Part shown: positions 33,661 to 42,846 of the stretch, piece after piece
How the letters are laid out: every line of letters starts with the position of its first letter
Numbering within the stretch: position 1 is the first letter of the stretch
Assembly (NCBI RefSeq): GCF_900343125.1
Contig: NZ_OPYL01000003.1
Coordinates: forward strand, 310,001 to 374,000
Length of the DNA: 64,000 bases
Direction: 5' to 3'
From: Dysgonomonas sp. Marseille-P4361
GTDB lineage: Bacteria; Bacteroidota; Bacteroidia; Bacteroidales; Dysgonomonadaceae
Translations under genes and position numbers: made by a program
The notes under the pieces: generated by a model
Databases searched by the model: none
Seen by the model: only the letters and a program-made list of their open reading frames with translations
Told to the model about the DNA's origin: nothing

Positions 33661-33690
33661 AAAAAAGAGAAGCTTAAAAAAGCTTCTCTC
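33661..33690 (-). terminator. Terminator after pfp
   Basis: AGAGAAGCTT (33666-33675) pairs perfectly with AAGCTTCTCT (33680-33689) around AAAA. On the minus strand it leads into a T-run. Confidence 0.75.
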
Positions 33691-33710
33691 TTTATATATA
33701 ATAGGTATGA

Positions 33711-35357
33711 TTATTTACCTTGCTCTAATTTTAGAGTTACTGTAGTTTGATCACATACTTCTGATGGTCCGAAATATTGAATTGGTCCAGGATAAACAAA
33801 CTCAGTACCTACTGCCCAAGCCTCACGATTAGCTGCGAAGTATTTGTAAGGTGCACCATCCAACTCAACAAGAGCTTTACGAATAACAGGTTTCATCTCT
33901 CCATGACGACGTTCCATGTTCATCATCATAGTTACAGGAACACCTCCTGCAATCCATTCTGAAGCCGGAGCCGTTGTATTGCGAACAGAAGACATATAAC
34001 CAGTTTTACCTGCACCAATAAGAGATGCTGCAGTATATCCCAGTGAATAGCAATAGTCTGCATCGAAGTTAGAAGGAGCTGCACAACGACCTTCGTATCC
34101 GAAGAAGTGAACTTGTGCTGCAAATTTACCTGTATAGCTTCCAACAGCTTTCATCTCTGTAAGTTTATTACCTACCATCTCTGCAAGAAGTTTTTCAGTC
34201 TCAATCAAAGAAACTTGCACGTTACCATGAGGGTCGCGATCAAGAGTCAACTGACGAGCTACGCCATCAGGTAAGCTAGTAAATACTTTCGCGTTATCTG
34301 CTGATAGGTTTTTCTTGATATAAGCTAATTGCTCTTCTTTAGCAACTGCATTAAACTCTTCTTGGTGATGAGCTAAGAAATCATTCAGCTCGGCAATAAG
34401 CGTTTTCATTGCAGGAATAAATTCGATCAATCCTTCAGGAATAAGAACTGTTCCAAAATTGTTACCAGCAGCCGCACGTTTTGCTACAACATTTGCGATA
34501 TCTGTTACGATATCATCCAATGAAAGTTTTTTAGTTTCAACTTCTTCAGAAACAATACAAACATTTGGTTGCACTTGTAAAGCACACTCCAAAGCAATGT
34601 GAGAAGCTGAACGTCCCATCAATTTGATGAAGTGCCAGTATTTACGAGCAGAATTACAGTCGCGTTGGATATTTCCGATAACCTCAGAATACACTTTACA
34701 TGCAGTATCGAAACCGAAAGATGTCTCAATCATTTCGTTTTTCAAGTCACCATCAATTGTTTTAGGACAACCAATTACTTGAACACCTGCATTTATTTCT
34801 TTGTAATATTCAGCAAGAACACAAGCATTTGTATTAGAGTCGTCTCCTCCGATAATAACAAGCGCTTTGATATCTAATTTCTTTAAAATCTCAAGACCTT
34901 TGTCAAATTGTTCTTTTGTTTCCAGTTTAGTACGTCCGGAACCAATAATATCAAAACCTCCAGTATTACGATAATCATCAATAATATCAGAAGTCAATTC
35001 TTTATAATCATGATCTACCAAGCCACCAGGTCCCATCAAGAAACCATATAGGCGACTACCTGAGTTCATGTTTTTGATTCCATCAAATATACCGGCAATC
35101 ACATTGTGTCCTCCAGGAGCTTGTCCTCCAGAAAGAATAACCCCCACATTGATAGCAGGATATTCTACTTTCTCTGAAGATTCAACAAACTTAAGAGTTG
35201 GCATTCCATAAGTATTAGGGAATAGCTTCTTAACCTCTTCTTGGTCTGCCACAGACTGTGTTGCTGCACCTTCTTCAATTTTTACAGAGCCATACAATGC
35301 TTTAGGCATCTTTGGTTTATAAGCAGCTCTTGCTACTTGCAACGCACTTTTTTTCAT
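33711..35357 (-). CDS. pfp: Diphosphate--fructose-6-phosphate 1-phosphotransferase
   Basis: A 548-residue PPi-dependent phosphofructokinase of the long (plant beta-like) type. [18 protein letters not shown] binds the phosphate donor, [12 protein letters not shown] carries the GGDD motif diagnostic for PPi use, and PKTIDGDL and [11 protein letters not shown] hold the catalytic Asp and fructose-6-phosphate site. It interconverts fructose-6-phosphate and fructose-1,6-bisphosphate using PPi, a reversible glycolytic step in the cytoplasm. It is monocistronic, diverging from a DUF3836 gene. Confidence 0.96.
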   Translation of the reverse strand: MKKSALQVARAAYKPKMPKALYGSVKIEEGAATQSVADQEEVKKLFPNTYGMPTLKFVESSEKVEYPAINVGVILSGGQAPGGHNVIAGIFDGIKNMNSGSRLYGFLMGPGGLVDHDYKELTSDIIDDYRNTGGFDIIGSGRTKLETKEQFDKGLEILKKLDIKALVIIGGDDSNTNACVLAEYYKEINAGVQVIGCPKTIDGDLKNEMIETSFGFDTACKVYSEVIGNIQRDCNSARKYWHFIKLMGRSASHIALECALQVQPNVCIVSEEVETKKLSLDDIVTDIANVVAKRAAAGNNFGTVLIPEGLIEFIPAMKTLIAELNDFLAHHQEEFNAVAKEEQLAYIKKNLSADNAKVFTSLPDGVARQLTLDRDPHGNVQVSLIETEKLLAEMVGNKLTEMKAVGSYTGKFAAQVHFFGYEGRCAAPSNFDADYCYSLGYTAASLIGAGKTGYMSSVRNTTAPASEWIAGGVPVTMMMNMERRHGEMKPVIRKALVELDGAPYKYFAANREAWAVGTEFVYPGPIQYFGPSEVCDQTTVTLKLEQGK

Positions 35358-35678
35358 TGATCTTTATTGATTTATAGTAATTAAATAATATTCGTTTAAG
35401 CGACGGCAAATTTCGTCATTTTTTTTGAATAAAAAAAGGAATAGCAAACATGCCTCAACCTAATTTTTGCACAATTAACGTTATTCTGCATTTTCAGTCT
35501 AAAAGATGATGGTATTTCTTTCTTTTTTCTACAAAAAAGCGGTTTTTGCAATACAAACAAGAGCCCCTCTAAATATCATATTGACGCTAATTGAGGACAA
35601 ATCAGCTATCAAAATGTCAGAAACAAACATATTTAACTTTTATTAACTATGATTATATATCATTTTGTCAAATTTACA
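35358..35678. other. Divergent intergenic region between pfp and a DUF3836 gene
   Basis: About 320 bp of AT-rich DNA. It must carry the leftward pfp promoter, for which I find no clear TAnnTTTG element. Nothing else, such as a repeat, small gene or hairpin, was recognised. Confidence 0.4.
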
Positions 35679-35710
35679 TTTGCAATGGTCATAACTTATA
35701 TATACATTTG
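35679..35710 (+). promoter_or_regulatory. Promoter of the first DUF3836 gene
   Basis: TTTG (35679-35682), a 20-bp spacer and TACATTTG (35703-35710), 35 bp before the ATG. Confidence 0.65.
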
Positions 35711-35744
35711 TATTAGAAATTAAACACTCCAAAAATTTATAGTC

Positions 35745-36092
35745 ATGAAAACAAAAAATCTTCTATCGTTATTTGTTGCTTTTTTCTTCACAGTAGGAAT
35801 TTATGCAAATAGCCCCGAAACTATTACTCTTAGTAATATAGAAAAAACTGAGGCCGGATGCGTGAAAGAATTTTTATCTTGCGATAAGGAAACAAATGCT
35901 CCTTTGACTAAAACTGTCTATGAATATGATTCCGAAAACAGATTATTAGGAAAAGCAATTTACAATTGGGACAATGCCGAGGGATGGGTTGGTTCGAAGA
36001 AATACTTATATGCATATGATGAGAACAATCAACCAATTACTCCATTTATGGTAAAATGGGATAAAAAGACAAAAAACTGGTCTGATCAATAA
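35745..36092 (+). CDS. DUF3836-type secreted protein, paralogue 1 (short)
   Basis: A 115-residue protein with a Sec signal (MKTKNLLSLFVAFFFTVGIYA). The mature part has tandem beta-hairpin units of the form Y-x-Y-D-x(2)-N (VYEYDSENRLLGKAIYNWDN, then KYLYAYDENNQ), like the DUF3836 family of Bacteroidales. Compared with the two other copies in this window it stops right after the KTKNWS segment and lacks the final ~20-residue strand pair. Function is unknown; location is periplasmic or extracellular. Confidence 0.75.
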   Translation: MKTKNLLSLFVAFFFTVGIYANSPETITLSNIEKTEAGCVKEFLSCDKETNAPLTKTVYEYDSENRLLGKAIYNWDNAEGWVGSKKYLYAYDENNQPITPFMVKWDKKTKNWSDQ

Positions 36093-36133
36093 GATATTTA
36101 TATAACTTTTACATTTATCTACACAACTCAAAA

Positions 36134-36167
36134 AGTCCTGTCAATTATTTGGCAGGATTTTTTTTTG
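36134..36167 (+). terminator. Terminator after DUF3836 paralogue 1
   Basis: TCCTGTC pairs with GGCAGGA (one G-T) around a loop of about 8 nt and is followed by nine T. Confidence 0.7.
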
Positions 36168-36257
36168 TGATATTATGTAACACTTTCAACATCGATCTCG
36201 TCATATATAATGAAAGCGCTTACTAAATTATGTTACTCTATCAAACAAATAAAGATT

Positions 36258-36671
36258 ATGAAAACAAAAGCCTTAATTATATTCTGCTTATTAAGTTTCA
36301 GCACTATATTATATTCTCAGGATTCAGACAATAAGATAATAGAGAAAACAGGTGAGTATATCTCTTATGGGATCAACAATATACAGAAACGTCTGAAAGT
36401 TGTTTATAAATTCAATTCGGAGGGACAAAAAACAGAGCGGATCTCATATGCTCGTGATAATACTTTCAATTGGACTCCAGTACAGAAATACGACTTCAAA
36501 TACAATCAGCAAGGAAAAATAGCTGATGTCATTTACACAAAATGGAATAAAGTAAATAATTCCTGGAGTGGAGTATCTGAGCATTTAATACATATCTACA
36601 ATAAGAAAGGAGAATTACTCTCCGTGAAGAAAAGCAGAACAGACTCTGATATTAATCTAGCTTATAATTAG
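36258..36671 (+). CDS. DUF3836-type secreted protein, paralogue 2
   Basis: A protein of about 137 residues. I choose ATG 36258 because MKTKALIIFCLLSFSTILYS then forms a clean signal peptide and matches the start of paralogue 1; the frame is open back to 36210. The mature chain repeats the pattern YKFNSEGQ, KYDFKYNQQGK, KWNKVNNSWSG and HIYNKKGELLS, which aligns with the copies at 35745 and 40065. The strand-turn-strand units resemble YD repeats. It is followed by its own terminator. Function unknown. Confidence 0.72.
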   Translation: MKTKALIIFCLLSFSTILYSQDSDNKIIEKTGEYISYGINNIQKRLKVVYKFNSEGQKTERISYARDNTFNWTPVQKYDFKYNQQGKIADVIYTKWNKVNNSWSGVSEHLIHIYNKKGELLSVKKSRTDSDINLAYN

Positions 36672-36696
36672 TGTATCATACTAAAAAAATGCATAA

Positions 36697-36736
36697 AAGG
36701 ACCTGTTGCTATAATTAGCTGCAGGTTCTTTTTTTA
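36697..36736 (+). terminator. Terminator after DUF3836 paralogue 2
   Basis: GGACCTG and CAGGTTC pair with one G-T. An inner GCT/AGC extends the stem, and a T-run follows. Confidence 0.6.
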
Positions 36737-36860
36737 AACAGCCCCTCTTGTTAAAACTCGTTAAATTAAGAGAGTAGGTATTCCGAATAGGAACTCTCCA
36801 GACAAACTACGCTAGATCTATTGAGTATCTTTGCAGCTGCACAAATAAATCAGATTGAAG

Positions 36861-37967
36861 ATGAAACTAAAACTCTTATTTTTAATTAGTACTCTACTAT
36901 TATCTCTATCATCATGCATTCAAGACGAACCTCTAGGCCGAGAGGCTGACATCGTCGACATGAAAGTTGAAGGCGAACATTTTGTTACCAGAGCAATATC
37001 GGACAATAGCATACAGTTGATAGTATCGGATAAAGCAGACTATACACAACTTGTCCCTATTATTACAGTATCGCCCGGAGCTATTATAACTCCTGCATCA
37101 GGCATAGCTCAAGATTTTTCGAATGATAAAAGAGTAACTTATGTGGTAACATCCGAAAATGGAGAATACTCTAAAACATATTCAGTCACTGCCACTCCCA
37201 AGATCAGTTTAAAACATAGTTTCGAAGACTGGTCCACAAGTGGAAATGGAAAAGGAACATACCCTATCCTCGACGACTTACTATGGAGCAATGCCAATTC
37301 GGCTATATCTATACTTGTAGCTACCGAAGCTATCAAAGTAGATAACTACCCTACCGACAAAACTTCAGACTGCGTAGAAGGAGAGTGGGCTGCAGCATTG
37401 GAAACTGTAAAAGGGACAACCGTTATAGGTAAATACTATCCTATTTTTGCCGGATCTTTATTCCGTGGTGGTTTTATTGTAGACATGGACTATCCTACAA
37501 AATCGCTTCGATTGGGACAATCACACCCGAAAGAAAACGGAAAGCCCATATACTTTAACGGGTATTACAAATACACACCAGGAAAAGAATTCACTGACAG
37601 AGATGGTAAAATAGTTGCAAATAGAACAGACTCTATGTCTATTTATGCCACTTTATTTAAAGTATCGAAAGGTGCTGCTCCTACTGAGCAATACTTGGAT
37701 GGAGAAACAATAATGAATTCTTCTCGTGTGGTTGGTCGTGCCACTTGGTCGGCAAATTCTGAGAACATCCTAGAAACTGATGCTGAAAACGGATTTACTC
37801 GTTTTGTTATTCCGTTCGAATATACAGAGGATTTAAACTTTGAGGAAAATGACTACAGGCTTACAATCGTCAGCTCTTCTAGCAAGGGAGGGGATTTCTA
37901 TGAGGGTGCAGTAGGCAGTAGATTGATTATTGATGAGTTTGAAATAATATGTGACCCTATTAAATAA
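36861..37967 (+). CDS. PCMD domain-containing lipoprotein
   Basis: A 368-residue lipoprotein from ATG 36861 (a TTG two codons upstream is in frame but less likely). The signal ends in LSSC with C19. Residues ~25-115 look like a bacterial Ig-like/DUF5018-type module (SPGAIITPASGIAQDFS, then VTSENGEYSKTYSVTA). Residues ~118-368 match the PCMD (putative carbohydrate metabolism) domain, a beta-sandwich with a FEDW start and an IIDEFEIICD end. Such proteins are surface lipoproteins thought to bind glycans. A -7-like TATCTTTG lies at 36826-36833. It is followed 4 bp later by a beta-barrel gene, likely one operon. Confidence 0.82.
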   Translation: MKLKLLFLISTLLLSLSSCIQDEPLGREADIVDMKVEGEHFVTRAISDNSIQLIVSDKADYTQLVPIITVSPGAIITPASGIAQDFSNDKRVTYVVTSENGEYSKTYSVTATPKISLKHSFEDWSTSGNGKGTYPILDDLLWSNANSAISILVATEAIKVDNYPTDKTSDCVEGEWAAALETVKGTTVIGKYYPIFAGSLFRGGFIVDMDYPTKSLRLGQSHPKENGKPIYFNGYYKYTPGKEFTDRDGKIVANRTDSMSIYATLFKVSKGAAPTEQYLDGETIMNSSRVVGRATWSANSENILETDAENGFTRFVIPFEYTEDLNFEENDYRLTIVSSSSKGGDFYEGAVGSRLIIDEFEIICDPIK

Positions 37968-37971
37968 TAAT

Positions 37972-38733
37972 ATGATGAAATTAAGATATATAATACCTAC
38001 TTTACTTCTGCTTGCTTTCAGTCTGAATCTATCATCACAAATAGTTGATGACAAAAAGAAGTTCGACATTGACATTGTTTTAGGAATGAATATAGGAGCC
38101 ACAGCCCCAATGCCAATACCTGCTGAAGTAAGAAAAATAAATAGCTATAGTCCAAAATTCAACCCAAAACTGGGAGTAGATTTAATCTACAAGATAAACG
38201 ACCGTTGGGGCGCAGGAGCCGGAGTCTCTCTGGACTGGAAAGGAATGCGCGTTACCGACGAGGTAAAATATATGTACACAAGTGTGACTTTGTCCGAAGG
38301 TAGTGAAAAACTTACCGGATACTTCGTCGGAAAAAACATGACAAATGTGGATATGACTTATCTTACTGTACCTTTCTACGGAACTTACAGTTTCAACGAA
38401 AGATGGAGAGTCAAATTAGGAATGTATGCAGCCAAAGCATTATCTTCTAAATTTAATGGAAGCGTATCGGATGGATATATCAGGATTGACACGCCTGTGG
38501 GACAAAAGCAAGAAATAACTGAAAGTGGAGCAACATTTGATTTCAGCGAAGATATACGCGATTACGATCTAGGCCTTTTAGCCGGAGGAGAGTTTCGATT
38601 AACCAAAAGAATCGGAGTATTCGGGAGTTTGCAATGGGGTCTCCTTCCTTTCTTTTATTCAGGAGCAAATCCCATCGAATTCAAGATGCATAACATGTAT
38701 GGCACTATTGGAATCACCTACAAATACAAATAA
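37972..38733 (+). CDS. Outer-membrane beta-barrel protein
   Basis: A protein of about 253 residues with a signal peptide (MMKLRYIIPTLLLLAFSLNLSSQ) and alternating amphipathic strands ending in an aromatic-rich IGITYKYK terminus, typical of small outer-membrane barrels of the PorT/OMP_b-brl_2 superfamily. LGVDLIYKINDRWGAGAGVSL and VPFYGTYSFNERWRVKLGMY are characteristic strands. The start at 37972 is 4 bp after the PCMD stop; the frame is open slightly further upstream. The pairing with the PCMD lipoprotein suggests the two act together at the cell surface, but this is inferred from spacing only. Confidence 0.8.
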   Translation: MMKLRYIIPTLLLLAFSLNLSSQIVDDKKKFDIDIVLGMNIGATAPMPIPAEVRKINSYSPKFNPKLGVDLIYKINDRWGAGAGVSLDWKGMRVTDEVKYMYTSVTLSEGSEKLTGYFVGKNMTNVDMTYLTVPFYGTYSFNERWRVKLGMYAAKALSSKFNGSVSDGYIRIDTPVGQKQEITESGATFDFSEDIRDYDLGLLAGGEFRLTKRIGVFGSLQWGLLPFFYSGANPIEFKMHNMYGTIGITYKYK

Positions 38734-38753
38734 TAAGATTATAAGGAAATAAT

Positions 38754-39395
38754 ATGATAAAGAAAACGACAATTCTATTCGACTTTGATGGCGTTATAGC
38801 CGATACAGAACCTCAATATGACTTATATATGGATACTGTGGGAAGTCGTTATAATTCAGGAATCGAAAATTTTGCAAGTGCAATAAAAGGTACGATTATG
38901 CCTGATATTATGGAAAAATATTTTTCACATCTCTCGGATGAAGAAAAACAGAAGCTAGAAAAAGAAGTTAAAGATTTTGAGTTGGTCATGGATTTTCCTT
39001 TGGTCGATGGTGTTGTTGACTTTATAGATTATCTGAAGAAGAACAATTTCAAAATAGGACTTGTTACTAGCTCTCCTGATTACAAAATGGAAAGAGCTCT
39101 AAGAGTTCTTAATATGGAAGACACTTTCGGCACCAAGGTTACTGCATCTGATATAACAATAGGAAAACCCAATCCTATGTGCTATCTGCTTGCTGCAAAA
39201 AATTTAAACTCTGACCCTAAAGAATGTATTGTTTTTGAAGATTCTTTTCACGGAATACAAGCAGGAAAAAGTGCAGGAATGAAAGTTGTCGGGCTCTCTA
39301 CTACTATCCCGACCGAACAGCTAAAAGAAAAAGTAGAGTACGTTATGCCTGATTTTTCAGACAAAGGATTCTTGATCAAAGTTCTTGAGGAATAA
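38754..39395 (+). CDS. HAD-superfamily hydrolase (beta-phosphoglucomutase-like)
   Basis: A 213-residue HAD subfamily IA phosphatase/phosphomutase. Motif I is LFDFDGVIADTE (D10 nucleophile, D12), motif II is GLVTSSPDYKM, K in ITIGKPNPMCYLLAAK is motif III, and VFEDSFHGIQAGKSAGM is motif IV. The helical cap after motif I fits the beta-PGM/sugar-phosphatase branch. Substrate unknown. It lies 20 bp after the barrel gene and overlaps the convergent NUDIX gene by 20 bp at the 3' end. Confidence 0.88.
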   Translation: MIKKTTILFDFDGVIADTEPQYDLYMDTVGSRYNSGIENFASAIKGTIMPDIMEKYFSHLSDEEKQKLEKEVKDFELVMDFPLVDGVVDFIDYLKKNNFKIGLVTSSPDYKMERALRVLNMEDTFGTKVTASDITIGKPNPMCYLLAAKNLNSDPKECIVFEDSFHGIQAGKSAGMKVVGLSTTIPTEQLKEKVEYVMPDFSDKGFLIKVLEE

Positions 39396-39897
39396 GGGCA
39401 ATCCCTTTGCTTAAAAATCTAATAAAATCCAGTTCAAAATTTACGGTGAATATACCTTTGTCTAAATTGGACTGGATTTCTTCTATATCCCAGAATCGCC
39501 CTCCTTCAAGTTCTTCTTTGTTCAAGATGAACGGACCATCATATATTGCATAATAGCAATAACTCAATTCTCGTTCCAAATCTGTTTCTATTACATACTT
39601 AGTTATAAATTGAGGTGAGATATTAAACAAACCCAACTCCTCCCCTGCTTCGCGAATTGCAGCCTCATCTGGAGATTCATCCAGGTCGATATGACCTGCT
39701 ACGGAAGAATCCCATTTACCGGGTTGCACATCTTTAGTTAGCGATCGTTGTTGTAAATACAGTTTTCCTTCGGAATTGAATACATGTAAATGAATTACAG
39801 GGTGTAGGAGCTTCGACCCGTCGTGGCATTTGCTTCGCGAAGCTTGTCCAAGTATGTTTCCATCCTCATCTACCACTGGGAATATTTCTTCTGGCAT
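39376..39897 (-). CDS. NUDIX hydrolase (isopentenyl-diphosphate isomerase-like)
   Basis: A 173-residue NUDIX protein. The Nudix box is GHIDLDESPDEAAIREAGEE, followed by LGL, with all key Glu present. The preceding HLHVFNSEGKLYLQQRSLTK and the start EEIFPVVDEDGN place it near the IPP isomerase-like/YfcD group, which often acts on nucleotide or other diphosphates rather than IPP. Its 3' end overlaps the HAD gene on the other strand by 20 bp. Substrate not determined. Confidence 0.88.
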   Translation of the reverse strand: MPEEIFPVVDEDGNILGQASRSKCHDGSKLLHPVIHLHVFNSEGKLYLQQRSLTKDVQPGKWDSSVAGHIDLDESPDEAAIREAGEELGLFNISPQFITKYVIETDLERELSYCYYAIYDGPFILNKEELEGGRFWDIEEIQSNLDKGIFTVNFELDFIRFLSKGIALIPQEL

Positions 39898-39972
39898 ATC
39901 TATTATCTAAATTTATAGTATAGGTATTGAAACAGACAAATATCGTGATTATTCTGTCAATACATGTATTAA

Positions 39973-40017
39973 CACAAAAAACGCCTATAAGTTTTGAGCT
40001 TACAGACGTTTTTTTGA
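39973..40017 (-). terminator. Terminator after DUF3836 paralogue 3
   Basis: AACGCCTATAAG and CTTACAGACGTT pair with two mismatches around TTTTGAG. Flanking A and T runs allow function leftward. Confidence 0.5.
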
Positions 40018-40064
40018 AGAATTTATGTGTTGTTGTTACCCTTGGGGTCTAATATAAAGATGTA

Positions 40065-40478
40065 CTATTTTTCATATCCAGTAGCCAGATAGTTATTATT
40101 CTCATCGTAAACATTCACCAAAAGATCCGACTCGCTAGACCAATCCTTAGCGGCTTTATTCCATTTTGTGTAGGCTATCAGACTTATTAAATCAGAGTCA
40201 GCATCGGTGTAAGTGTATTCATATTTACTTACATTTACCCAACCATTATCTATACCATCCCAGCGGCTTATCACTTTCTCTATCATTTTACCATCTGCAT
40301 CAAAAGAATAATTTTGTTTAATCAGAGGTGTTAATGTTTTACTGTCAACCGAAATACATTCTTTCTCAGTTCCAAATTCAGTTGCTTTAACATTACTATA
40401 CCTATTTACATTTTGAGCATTTACGCTGATTGATAAAACTAATGCTGCGAATACTGTAGTTAAAATAGTTGCTTTCAT
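40065..40478 (-). CDS. DUF3836-type secreted protein, paralogue 3
   Basis: A 137-residue protein with a signal peptide (MKATILTTVFAALVLSISVNA). The mature part has YSFDADGKMIEKVISRWDGI, then KYEYTYTDADS, YTKWNKAAKDWSS and VNVYDENNNYLATGYEK, aligning along its length with the copy at 36258 and with the longer part of the copy at 35745. It is complete. Function unknown; the opposite orientation and separate terminator show that the three paralogues are not one operon. Confidence 0.75.
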   Translation of the reverse strand: MKATILTTVFAALVLSISVNAQNVNRYSNVKATEFGTEKECISVDSKTLTPLIKQNYSFDADGKMIEKVISRWDGIDNGWVNVSKYEYTYTDADSDLISLIAYTKWNKAAKDWSSESDLLVNVYDENNNYLATGYEK

Positions 40479-40702
40479 GATAGTATGTTTTATAAGTTTT
40501 CAATCCTATTGACTTGGCGTATTAATCAACTAATACACTACGAACGTAGAACATCTTTTTATATCTTCCAAATAATTTAGCAACTTTTTTAGATAAAAAA
40601 ACACACAAACTCTATAACAATCTAATTAAAAGACTATTACAAATATTTTAAAATAATAAAAAGGGGCTATTGACCTGAAAAATATCTTCGCAGGAGTATT
40701 TA

Positions 40703-42793
40703 TTAGAATTTTGTATTAAGAATATTCTTTAAGGCATTCTCACTCGAGTCATCTCCCATCTCTTCGAATGTAATACGAAAAGGGCAGCCATTCTTCCATT
40801 CGGAACACCCATATGCAGACTTTCCTCTCAGGATGGTTCCTTTTTTACATAAGGGACAAAGCAGCACTTTCGACTCAGTTGATTTTTCCTTTGCGATCGC
40901 CTTCTCTGTTACTGGCTTTTCTTTCTTTGTTCTTGGTTTCTTTTCTTTAGCAGCTTTCTTCTTGGGCTTCTCAGCTTCTTCTTTTACTGCTTCTTCTATA
41001 GTGATTCGTGTCCCCCAATCGTTTTTCACATTGGTAACGATCTCCGTCAACATTTGCTTTAACTCTTCGATGAACTGACGAGGATCATATTCACTTTTCT
41101 CTATCTGACGTAGTTTCTTTTCCCATATCCCCGTAAGCTCAGCCGACTTTAGTAGTTCTTCTTTTATAGTACCAATCAGTTCTACTCCCGTTTGGGTTGC
41201 ATACAGATTCTTTCGCTCTTTACGTATATAGTTCCGTTTAAACAGTGTCTCAATTACAGCTGCTCGCGTAGATGGGCGACCAATACCATTCTCTTTCAAA
41301 GCATCACGTAGTTCGTCATCATCGACAAATTTACCAGCAGTCTCCATTGCCCGCAGCAAAGTCGCCTCTGTATAATACTTAGGCGGCTGTGTCCACTTTT
41401 CGGTCAATGCCGGAACGTGAGGACCTCTCTCCCCTATCTCGAACGAAGGCAAAATTCCATCATTGTCCTTCTCTGCTTCATCTTCTTTCTCTTCCTGCGT
41501 GTTTACTTGCTTTTCAAATACTACACGCCATCCCGGATCTAAGATTTGCTTACCGGTGACCTTAAACTCCACTTTATTTACCTCTCCAAGTACAGTCGTT
41601 GTAGCAATCTTACAATTGGGATAAAAAACAGCGATGAAGCGTCGGGTGATAAGGTCATATACTTTACGTTCGTTCTCTGATATATTATTAGCTCTAACAC
41701 CTGTAGGTATGATAGCATGGTGATCCGTAACCTTTGCATTATCAAAAACCTTTTTGGACTTTGGTATCTTTGTTGTCAAAACAGGTTTTACCAACTCTTC
41801 GTAACCAGCCAAGCCTCTTAGTATAGCAGGTACTTTGGGATACATATCATCACTCAGATAAGTAGTATCCACACGAGGATAAGTCGTCAATTTCTTTTCA
41901 TACAGCGATTGGATAGTCTTCAGCGTATCTTCGGCTGAAAAGGCAAACTTCTTATTGCATTCAACCTGCAATGCAGTAAGGTCGAACAAGCGCGGAGAAG
42001 ATTCTTCTCCTTTCTTTGTTGTTACATCTGTTACCTCAAAATCAGCTTGCTTAATTTCTTCGAGGAATTTTTCTCCTTCTTCTTGCGTAGTAAAACGACC
42101 TTTCGTTACCGAAAAAGTAACATTTCTATATACTGTCTTAAGCTCCCAATAGGGTTCGGGCTGAAAATTTTCTATTTCCAGTTGGCGAGTGACAATCAAG
42201 GCTAAAGTTGGGGTTTGTACACGTCCGATAGATAAGACCGACCGATTCTGACCATATTTCACAGTATACAATCGGGTGGCATTCATTCCCAATAACCAAT
42301 CACCTATTGCGCGAGACAAGCCGGCTTCATATAGCTTATCAAAGTTAGATTGGTCTTTCAGCTTAGAGAATCCTTCCCGAATAGAGTCTTCTGTCAATGA
42401 TGATATCCACAATCGCTTTACAGGAACCTTGCATTGTGCTTTTTGCATCACCCATCGTTGGATAAGTTCGCCCTCTTGGCCGGCATCACCGCAATTTATA
42501 ACCTCTTCGGCTTCTGCCAATAGCTTCTCGATAACAGCAAACTGTTTCTTTACGCCATCATTCTCTATCAGCTTAATACCAAAGCGAAGCGGAATCATTG
42601 GCAATACCTGAAGAGACCACTGCTTCCATTGAGGTGAATATTCATGAGGTTCTTTCAGTGTACAGAAGTGACCAAAAGTCCATGTCACCTGATAACCGTT
42701 TCCTTCAAAATAACCGTCTTTTCGGGCATTAGCGCCTAATATACTAGCTATTTCGCGTGCTACACTTGGTTTTTCGGCAATGCAAACTTTCAT
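40703..42793 (-). CDS. topB: DNA topoisomerase III TopB
   Basis: A type IA topoisomerase of 696 residues from ATG 42793. The toprim domain starts KVCIAEKPSVAREIA. NCGDAGQEGELIQRW has the metal-binding acidic residues, SIGRVQTPTLAL is the family block, and the catalytic tyrosine is in TTYPRVDTTYLSDD. After a Lys/Glu-rich linker (residues ~620-650), a C-terminal zinc-finger-like CPLCKKGTILRGKSAYGCSEW closes the chain. TopB resolves single-stranded and hemicatenated DNA. Related topB genes occur on mobile elements, but here no transfer genes are near, so it is likely the chromosomal copy. Confidence 0.94.
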   Translation of the reverse strand: MKVCIAEKPSVAREIASILGANARKDGYFEGNGYQVTWTFGHFCTLKEPHEYSPQWKQWSLQVLPMIPLRFGIKLIENDGVKKQFAVIEKLLAEAEEVINCGDAGQEGELIQRWVMQKAQCKVPVKRLWISSLTEDSIREGFSKLKDQSNFDKLYEAGLSRAIGDWLLGMNATRLYTVKYGQNRSVLSIGRVQTPTLALIVTRQLEIENFQPEPYWELKTVYRNVTFSVTKGRFTTQEEGEKFLEEIKQADFEVTDVTTKKGEESSPRLFDLTALQVECNKKFAFSAEDTLKTIQSLYEKKLTTYPRVDTTYLSDDMYPKVPAILRGLAGYEELVKPVLTTKIPKSKKVFDNAKVTDHHAIIPTGVRANNISENERKVYDLITRRFIAVFYPNCKIATTTVLGEVNKVEFKVTGKQILDPGWRVVFEKQVNTQEEKEDEAEKDNDGILPSFEIGERGPHVPALTEKWTQPPKYYTEATLLRAMETAGKFVDDDELRDALKENGIGRPSTRAAVIETLFKRNYIRKERKNLYATQTGVELIGTIKEELLKSAELTGIWEKKLRQIEKSEYDPRQFIEELKQMLTEIVTNVKNDWGTRITIEEAVKEEAEKPKKKAAKEKKPRTKKEKPVTEKAIAKEKSTESKVLLCPLCKKGTILRGKSAYGCSEWKNGCPFRITFEEMGDDSSENALKNILNTKF

Positions 42794-42846
42794 CAAAACT
42801 CCCTCTACTCTAATTTATGAATCTTATTTATATACTTTTATATCAA

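Noticed and set aside
36210-36257. Longer start for DUF3836 paralogue 2
   Set aside because: The extra residues would come before a clean signal peptide that itself matches the start of paralogue 1.
40703-42793. Mobile element suggested by topB
   Set aside because: Topoisomerase III genes are common on conjugative elements, but no integrase, relaxase, tra genes or direct repeats are near. A chromosomal housekeeping copy is more likely.
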